From Selenomonas sp. (lineage in GTDB: Bacteria; Bacillota; Negativicutes; Selenomonadales; Selenomonadaceae): 11,035 nucleotides of DNA. Of this stretch, positions 6,276 to 11,035 are shown piece by piece; within the stretch, counting starts at the first letter, position 1, and every line of letters starts with the position of its first letter. The notes beneath the pieces are model-generated. The model did not search any database. It was not told where the DNA came from and saw only the letters and a program-made list of their open reading frames with translations. Both the position numbers and the translations under genes were made by a program. The stretch is taken from assembly GCA_003518745.1 (NCBI GenBank), contig DOYB01000081.1, forward strand, positions 1 to 11,035. The letters run 5' to 3'.

Positions 6276-6320
6276 TAAGGTAAGGTGAAATGAACAAGAG
6301 CTATACAGGAGGAATTTATC

Positions 6321-8900
6321 ATGGGTGAAGAAAGATATACAACACGGGCTTTGGGAGCGCTGCAGTCAGCCCAGCAGCTTGCCGCAATGCGTTACCATCA
6401 GGAGATTACGTCACTTCATACTCTTTTGGCGCTGGCAAAGGAGCCTGAAGGGCTCTTAGTCACGATTTTTGAGGAGAGCAATACAGATCTTCCTATGCTG
6501 AAGGTGACATTGGAAAAGGCACTGAACAGAATTCCAGCTGTCAAGGGGCAGGATCGGCTTGCCATGGGAATGGACATGGTTAGGGTGCTTGGCAAGGCTG
6601 ATGAGCTTTCCAAATCCATGAACGATGACTACATCAGCACCGAGCATCTGCTGCTTGCGATCGTCACTGACGGAAGCGACGAGGCCCAGAGGATTTGCAG
6701 TGAGTTTAAGCTGACAAAGAGCGGAATACAGTCTTCCATAAAGAAGAACAGAAAGCAGAATGTACGCAATGAAAATCCCGAGGAGGGCTATAAGTCCTTG
6801 GAGAAGTATGGACGCGACCTTACTGCTGCCGCACGGGGAGGCAAGCTGGATCCCGTAATAGGCCGTGATGATGAGATTCGACGTACTATAGAGATATTGT
6901 CCCGCCGTACAAAGAACAATCCTGTACTGATAGGTGAGCCTGGGGTTGGTAAAACCGCAATCGTAGAGGGGTTGGCACGGCGTATTGTGGCAGGTGACGT
7001 GCCTGAGTCCTTGAAGAATAAGACCCTGTATTCTCTTGATTTGGGCTCGTTGGTAGCAGGGGCGAAGTTCAGGGGAGAATTCGAAGAGAGGCTGAAGTCT
7101 GTACTGGGAGAAATCGTGAAATCCGATGGCCAGATACTGCTGTTTATAGATGAGGTTCATACCGTAGTTGGGGCAGGAGCCGCTGAGGGTGCCATGGATG
7201 CGGGAAATTTACTGAAGCCAATGCTGGCCAGGGGTGAGCTTCGCTGCATAGGTGCTACAACCCTTAATGAGTACAGGAAGTACATAGAGAAGGATACGGC
7301 GCTGGAACGTCGCTTCCAGCCTGTAATGGTGGGGCAGCCCAGTGTGGAGGATACTATATCCATATTGCGTGGCCTGAAGGAACGCTATGAGGTGCATCAT
7401 GGGGTTCGCATCCGGGACGCCGCGCTTGTATCCGCGGCAGTGCTTTCTGATCGCTATATTTCTGATCGATTCCTTCCGGATAAGGCGATTGACTTGGTTG
7501 ATGAGGCTGCGGCAAAGCTTCGTACTGAGATCGAATCCATGCCGGGCCCACTTGATGAGATACGACGCAAGATAATGCAGCTTGAAATCGAGGAGCAGGC
7601 TTTGAAGAAGGAAACTGACACAGGCTCCGCGGAAAAGCTTCAGGCAATTACGGAGGAAAAACAGCAGCTTCAATTGGAAGAAAGAAAGCTGCGGCAGCAA
7701 TGGGATAGTGAGAAACAAGCAATCCTAAGGGTACGCGCGATAAAGAAGGAAATAGATGAAGTCAATGGTCAGATGGAAGCGGCAGAGCGCGCGTACGATC
7801 TGAACAGAATGTCTGAGCTGAAGTATGGCAGGCTGCCTGAGCTGCAGAAAAAGCTGAAGGAGGAAGAAGAGAACATAGCCAAGCGCTCCGCAGGCTCGCA
7901 GCTTTTGAAAGAAGAAGTGGGCGAAGAGGACATTGCCAAGGTGGTAAGCCGTTGGACAGGAATTCCTGTAAGCAAGATGCTAACAGGGGAGAGGGAAAAG
8001 CTTATACATCTGGAGGATGTTCTCCATGAACGGGTAATTGGACAGGATGAGGCGGTAACGGCCGTCAGCGAAGCAATTTTGCGGGCAAGGGCAGGAATAA
8101 AGGATCCGAACCGCCCAATTGGCTCATTTATATTCCTCGGTCCTACGGGAGTCGGAAAAACAGAGCTGGCAAAGACGTTGGCAGAGGCGCTGTTCGATGA
8201 TGAACGCAGCATGATTAGGATAGATATGAGCGAGTACATGGAGAAGCATTCCGTGGCAAGGCTCATTGGCGCGCCTCCCGGTTATGTGGGATATGATGAG
8301 GGAGGGCAGCTCACGGAGGCTGTTCGCCGTCGCCCCTACAGTGTCATCTTACTGGACGAGATTGAGAAGGCCCACAGGGATGTGTTCAACGTGCTGCTGC
8401 AGATCCTTGATGATGGACGCTTGACGGACGGTAAGGGACGCATGGTCAATTTCAAGAACACCGTCATAATCATGACCAGTAACCTGGGCTCCCACGAGAT
8501 ACTTAACAAGAGCTACGACGATGCCCAGACGGCGGTCAAGGAGATATTGAAGGATTACTTCCGTCCGGAGTTCCTGAACCGTGTTGATGATATAATCGTA
8601 TTCAGGGCATTGGAAAGGGAACAGGTTAAGCAGATTGCGTCAATCCTTCTTGACAATCTCAATCATCGCCTGCAAAAGCAGCTTAAGCTCTCACTTAAGT
8701 GGACGGACAGCGCTTTGGACACTCTGGCAGAGCAGGGCTTCGATCCAAACTTCGGCGCACGTCCCTTGCGCCGTCTTCTCAGCCATACTGTTGAAACAAC
8801 CCTTTCCAAGGAGATAATCAAGGGTGAAGTTAAGGAAGGCGATACAGTTGAAATAGGCTATCAGGATGGGAGATTTTCATTCAATAGGGTAAATAATTGA
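6321..8900 (+). CDS. clpB: ATP-dependent chaperone ClpB (protein disaggregase)
   Basis: This 859-residue cytoplasmic AAA+ hexamer pulls apart heat-aggregated proteins together with the DnaK system. The order is: N-terminal Clp domain (about 1-150), first ATPase domain with Walker A GEPGVGKT (205-212) and Walker B acids D277-E278, a long charged coiled-coil middle domain (about 408-525), and a second ATPase domain with Walker A GPTGVGKT (607-614), pore segment GYVGYDEGG and Walker B acids D679-E680. A C-terminal domain with NFGARPLRR follows. The full-length middle domain and the usual ClpB length (857 in E. coli) separate it from ClpC and ClpA. It stands alone, without ctsR or mcsAB beside it, behind its own promoter and palindromic operator, which suggests stress control. 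All catalytic motifs look intact. Confidence 0.97.
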   Translation: MGEERYTTRALGALQSAQQLAAMRYHQEITSLHTLLALAKEPEGLLVTIFEESNTDLPMLKVTLEKALNRIPAVKGQDRLAMGMDMVRVLGKADELSKSMNDDYISTEHLLLAIVTDGSDEAQRICSEFKLTKSGIQSSIKKNRKQNVRNENPEEGYKSLEKYGRDLTAAARGGKLDPVIGRDDEIRRTIEILSRRTKNNPVLIGEPGVGKTAIVEGLARRIVAGDVPESLKNKTLYSLDLGSLVAGAKFRGEFEERLKSVLGEIVKSDGQILLFIDEVHTVVGAGAAEGAMDAGNLLKPMLARGELRCIGATTLNEYRKYIEKDTALERRFQPVMVGQPSVEDTISILRGLKERYEVHHGVRIRDAALVSAAVLSDRYISDRFLPDKAIDLVDEAAAKLRTEIESMPGPLDEIRRKIMQLEIEEQALKKETDTGSAEKLQAITEEKQQLQLEERKLRQQWDSEKQAILRVRAIKKEIDEVNGQMEAAERAYDLNRMSELKYGRLPELQKKLKEEEENIAKRSAGSQLLKEEVGEEDIAKVVSRWTGIPVSKMLTGEREKLIHLEDVLHERVIGQDEAVTAVSEAILRARAGIKDPNRPIGSFIFLGPTGVGKTELAKTLAEALFDDERSMIRIDMSEYMEKHSVARLIGAPPGYVGYDEGGQLTEAVRRRPYSVILLDEIEKAHRDVFNVLLQILDDGRLTDGKGRMVNFKNTVIIMTSNLGSHEILNKSYDDAQTAVKEILKDYFRPEFLNRVDDIIVFRALEREQVKQIASILLDNLNHRLQKQLKLSLKWTDSALDTLAEQGFDPNFGARPLRRLLSHTVETTLSKEIIKGEVKEGDTVEIGYQDGRFSFNRVNN

Positions 8901-8904
8901 TGTT

Positions 8905-8929
8905 CAAGCCTTTGACAATTGAAAGGTTG
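8905..8929 (+). terminator. Weak stem-loop after clpB
   Basis: CAA-G-CCTTT (8905-8913) can pair with AAAGG-TTG (8922-8929), giving eight pairs with one bulged G and an 8-base loop. It begins four bases after the clpB stop codon. The downstream tract (ATTGATATTTAAAA) has no good T-run, so it would be an inefficient terminator and some read-through into rsmD is possible. Confidence 0.35.
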
Positions 8930-8959
8930 ATTGATATTTAAAACTAAGTGAATTCCCTG

Positions 8960-8988
8960 TTCACGAAACGAAAAAAATGTGCTACAAT
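8960..8988 (+). promoter_or_regulatory. Likely promoter of rsmD-coaD cluster
   Basis: A -10 box TACAAT (8983-8988) is preceded at 17 bases by TTCACG (8960-8965), a four-of-six match to the -35 consensus. A perfect TTGACA also occurs at 8912-8917 but has only a poor -10 partner. Transcription from the TACAAT box would begin near 8995, which agrees with the rsmD start at 9025. Confidence 0.45.
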
Positions 8989-9024
8989 GAACTCCGTGAT
9001 ATTTGCATTACAGCGGAGGAAGAG

Positions 9025-9573
9025 ATGAGAATCATCACCGGATCTGCTCGCGGTTGCAGGCTTAAGGCGCCGAAAGGGATGCGCACGAGGCCGACATCGG
9101 ACCGCATAAAGGAATCCTTGTTCAGCATTCTGGGAAGCTTCGTTCAGGGCAAAGAGGTTCTTGATCTTTTTGCCGGAACCGGCAGCCTGGGGCTGGAGGC
9201 TCTGTCCCGTGGCGCGGCTCGTGCCGTGTTTGTGGATCGTGCAACGGTGGACATCCTTCGCGATAATGCGGAACACACGCGACTTTCAGGACAGTCGGAA
9301 ATACTTCGTGGAGACGTGTTTTCTGTTTTGCCGAGGTTGAAGCATGAGGGCAGGAGCTTTCAGCTTATATTCTGTGATCCGCCCTATAACGAAGGCCTCT
9401 GGGAGCGTGTCCTCGAATGGGTGGATGGTTCGGAGCTGCTTTCACCTGAAGGTCTCCTGATCATAGAGCATGGAGGAGATGAATCCATGCCCGAGGGGGA
9501 GCTTCGCAGTCTTTCCTGTATAAGGGAAGTGCGCTATGGGCATACCAGTGCCATTCACATCTTTCAGCGGTGA
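9025..9573 (+). CDS. rsmD: 16S rRNA (guanine(966)-N(2))-methyltransferase RsmD
   Basis: This 182-residue cytoplasmic enzyme uses S-adenosylmethionine to methylate G966 (E. coli numbering) of 16S rRNA during 30S assembly. The N-terminus MRIITGSARG and the segment TRPTSDRIKESLFSIL are family hallmarks. The SAM-binding motif LDLFAGTGSLGLEAL begins at residue 46, and the catalytic DPPY is at 118-121. The frame is open upstream to an ATG at 8977, but that codon would precede the predicted transcription start and lacks the conserved MRIITG beginning. The ATG at 9025 has GGAGGA (9015-9020) before it and gives the usual length. It is followed after 18 bases by coaD, an order common in Firmicutes. Confidence 0.95.
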   Translation: MRIITGSARGCRLKAPKGMRTRPTSDRIKESLFSILGSFVQGKEVLDLFAGTGSLGLEALSRGAARAVFVDRATVDILRDNAEHTRLSGQSEILRGDVFSVLPRLKHEGRSFQLIFCDPPYNEGLWERVLEWVDGSELLSPEGLLIIEHGGDESMPEGELRSLSCIREVRYGHTSAIHIFQR

Positions 9574-9591
9574 TTCCGGAGGGGGCACATT

Positions 9592-10068
9592 ATGAAAAGA
9601 GCAATTTGCTCTGGAAGCTTCGATCCAGTTACGATAGGGCACATTGACATTTTTGAGCGTGCGAGCCGCATGGTGGATGAGTTGACGGTGTGTGTCTTTT
9701 ACAATGTCAATAAGCAGTCCTTTTTCCCGATTGAGGAGCGCGTTGAGCTTCTGCGGGAGTCTGTGAGACACATAGCCAATATCAGAGTGGATTCTTTCTC
9801 CGGATTATTATCGGATTATATGCTGGAACATGATATCAAGATTATAATCCGGGGTCTTCGCTCTGTTACGGATTTTGAATATGAACAGCAGTCGGCTCAG
9901 GCTATTCACCACATGTGTCCGGAAATAGAGACCATATTCCTGCTGTCGGATCCGCGTCATGCGTTTGTGAGTTCATCGCTGGTTCGGGAACTGGCTTGGT
10001 TTCGAGGGGATGTATCGAAATTGGTGCCGGAGTGTGTTGAGAGTGCGATAGCACATAGATTAGTTTGA
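9592..10068 (+). CDS. coaD: Phosphopantetheine adenylyltransferase CoaD
   Basis: This 158-residue enzyme carries out the fourth step of coenzyme A synthesis: 4'-phosphopantetheine plus ATP gives dephospho-CoA and pyrophosphate. It has the nucleotidyltransferase signature GSFDPVTIGH (residues 8-17, with T14-x-x-H17 binding ATP), the RGLRSVTDFEYE segment (87-98), and SSSLVRE (127-133) near the active site. The length is typical. ATG at 9592 is preceded by the strong site GGAGGGGG (9578-9585). It lies 18 bases after rsmD and 18 bases before the coiled-coil gene, so the genes are probably co-transcribed. Confidence 0.97.
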   Translation: MKRAICSGSFDPVTIGHIDIFERASRMVDELTVCVFYNVNKQSFFPIEERVELLRESVRHIANIRVDSFSGLLSDYMLEHDIKIIIRGLRSVTDFEYEQQSAQAIHHMCPEIETIFLLSDPRHAFVSSSLVRELAWFRGDVSKLVPECVESAIAHRLV

Positions 10069-10086
10069 AAGAAAGCAGGGGGATTC

Positions 10087-10761
10087 ATGTCAGTACGTGA
10101 AACTTTGAATAGGATAGAGAATCTGGTAGCGGGGGCATCACATATGCCCCTTACGGAAAAGGTTATTGTTGATGAAGAGGATTTGGTGCATCTCGTGGAG
10201 GAGCTTCGGCGTGATTTGCCCAATGAACTGGAGCGGGCAGAGGAGATTATGCGCGAGAAGGAAAACATCATCAATTCCGCCCAGAATGAAGCGGAGGAGA
10301 TATTGAAGCAGGCCAGGCAGCAGGCGGATATACTTGTGGATGAGAATGATATCATGACAAAGGCAAAGGATAAGGCTCAGGATATGATTCAGCAGGCTCA
10401 TCAGCAGGAGCAGGAAATCATGGAGCGCACTATGCAGAATTCAAAGCAGCTTCGTGAGGATGCGGACCGCTATGCGAATCAGGTCTTTGATCAGCTTATC
10501 ATACACGTATCCAATACATTCCAGGGAGTACAGCAGGCGGAGCAGGGACTTCAACAGGCACGTCAGGTGCTTCAGCAGGCAAAGGCACAGATGAATCAGG
10601 CCAGCCAGCAGGCTCAGTATGTTGCCATGATGGGACAGGCTCAAGCGGTACAGCAGCAGGCTCCACAGCAGGCTGCACAGCCCCAGTTCGCACCGCAGAA
10701 TCCCCAAGCCCAATATGGCCAGCAGTATCAACAGGGCGGCCCTATGATGCCTCAGGGATAA
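10087..10761 (+). CDS. Glutamine-rich coiled-coil protein, function unknown
   Basis: This 224-residue soluble protein has no signal peptide or membrane helix. Residues 1-45 form a conserved-looking head (RETLNRIENLVAG... VDEEDLVHLVEELRRDLP). Residues about 45-190 are an almost continuous charged alpha-helix or coiled coil (ERAEEIMREKENIINSAQNE...). The C-terminal 79 residues are about 40% glutamine and end in a flexible Q/P/G/A tail. The head and coil resemble the uncharacterised Firmicutes proteins found beside coaD, which automatic annotation often calls ATPase, ATP-synthase-b-like or V-ATPase-H-like; no nucleotide-binding motif is present, so those names are not supported. A DivIVA-like scaffold role is possible. 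AGGGGG (10077-10082) precedes the ATG. It sits 18 bases after coaD and 24 bases before rodA. Confidence 0.8.
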   Translation: MSVRETLNRIENLVAGASHMPLTEKVIVDEEDLVHLVEELRRDLPNELERAEEIMREKENIINSAQNEAEEILKQARQQADILVDENDIMTKAKDKAQDMIQQAHQQEQEIMERTMQNSKQLREDADRYANQVFDQLIIHVSNTFQGVQQAEQGLQQARQVLQQAKAQMNQASQQAQYVAMMGQAQAVQQQAPQQAAQPQFAPQNPQAQYGQQYQQGGPMMPQG

Positions 10762-10785
10762 ATTTGGGAATCTGGAAGCAGGGCA

Positions 10786-11035
10786 ATGAATAAAAGATTA
10801 CTCATGCGTATGGACTTTACGCTGATAGCTGCGGTGCTGGGCATTCTTGCCATGAGTCTTGTTGTGATTGGAAGCGCGACCCATGCCAATGAGGCGAGGA
10901 TGGGCCAGTTCTATTTCGTGCAGCGACAGGGGCTCTTCGCCATTGCCAATATAGGCATCGTATTTTTCCTGATGAATTTTGATTATAAGGCACTTCAGGG
11001 TTGTGGCAATAAGCTGTACATATTCAATCTGATAA
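10786..11035 (+). CDS. rodA: RodA/FtsW/SpoVE-family SEDS protein, N-terminal part
   Basis: Only the first 83 codons are in the window; the frame is open to its end. SEDS proteins are membrane glycosyltransferases that polymerise lipid II into peptidoglycan, RodA for cell elongation and FtsW for division. The start RLLMRMDFTLIAAVLGILA is the RodA-type short cytoplasmic tail followed by membrane helix 1 (about 12-32). The SAT motif after it, the segment FYFVQRQGLFAI and a second helix (about 48-64) ending in NFDYKAL are also typical. RodA is preferred over FtsW because of the short tail and the xxMDF/xxFDY pattern, but the distinguishing part is missing. GGAAG (10774-10778) is seven bases before the ATG. 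Close spacing suggests the same transcript as the coiled-coil gene. Confidence 0.82.
   Translation, partial: MNKRLLMRMDFTLIAAVLGILAMSLVVIGSATHANEARMGQFYFVQRQGLFAIANIGIVFFLMNFDYKALQGCGNKLYIFNLI

Noticed and set aside
6290..6328. Twelve-codon reading frame (ATG at 6290, stop TGA at 6326) overlapping the clpB start, possible leader peptide
   Set aside because: AGGTG ends only about two bases before the ATG, too close for good initiation, and the clpB ribosome-binding site lies inside it. No attenuator structure was seen.
6321..8900. ClpC instead of ClpB
   Set aside because: The middle domain is the long ClpB type, the total length is 859, and no ctsR-mcsA-mcsB genes precede it.
8977..9024. Upstream extension of rsmD to ATG 8977
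   Set aside because: The added 16 residues are not part of the conserved family start, the codon overlaps the region just before the predicted -10 box, and a good ribosome-binding site precedes 9025.

Overview
The window looks like ordinary chromosome from a diderm (LPS-bearing) member of the Firmicutes, most likely class Negativicutes (Selenomonas/Anaerovibrio-like). Three things point there: the 5S rRNA sequence, an LPS-type family 9 glycosyltransferase next to Firmicutes-style strong AGGAGG ribosome-binding sites, and the Firmicutes order rsmD-coaD-coiled-coil protein-rodA. The genus is an inference from memory of the family, not from a search. No mobile element, CRISPR array, integrase, phage gene or plasmid gene was seen.

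Layout. Positions 1-351 are the end of an rRNA operon: the last bases of 23S rRNA, a strongly structured 23S-5S spacer, 5S rRNA, and a hairpin terminator that can serve both strands. A glycosyltransferase gene (373-1389, minus strand) converges on that terminator. Next come a promoter, a tRNA-Lys(CUU) gene and its terminator (1493-1667).

The middle of the window (1801-6195, plus strand) is the accessory part. It holds an orphan metal-binding lipoprotein of the ZnuA/TroA type, a large membrane protein with a periplasmic substrate-binding-like sensor followed by intact GGDEF and EAL domains (c-di-GMP synthesis and breakdown), and a secreted protein of unknown function preceded by a structured 96-base spacer. 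A working idea is that the sensor protein responds to a periplasmic ligand and sets c-di-GMP, and that the neighbouring exported proteins belong to the same surface physiology. Only gene order supports this.

The last part (6224-11035, plus strand) is housekeeping: clpB under a sigma-A-type promoter whose -35 box lies inside a perfect 40-bp palindrome built from four AGTCAAA heptads; then a tight cluster of rsmD (16S rRNA methylation), coaD (coenzyme A synthesis), a glutamine-rich coiled-coil protein, and the start of rodA (cell-wall elongation), which runs off the end of the window.

The most interesting signals are the clpB palindrome, a CtsR-like operator with non-standard spacing; the structured leader upstream of the unknown secreted protein, which has a weak in-order resemblance to a c-di-GMP-I riboswitch right behind a c-di-GMP enzyme gene; and the folded domain in the 23S-5S spacer. 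No clearly new multi-gene system is visible.
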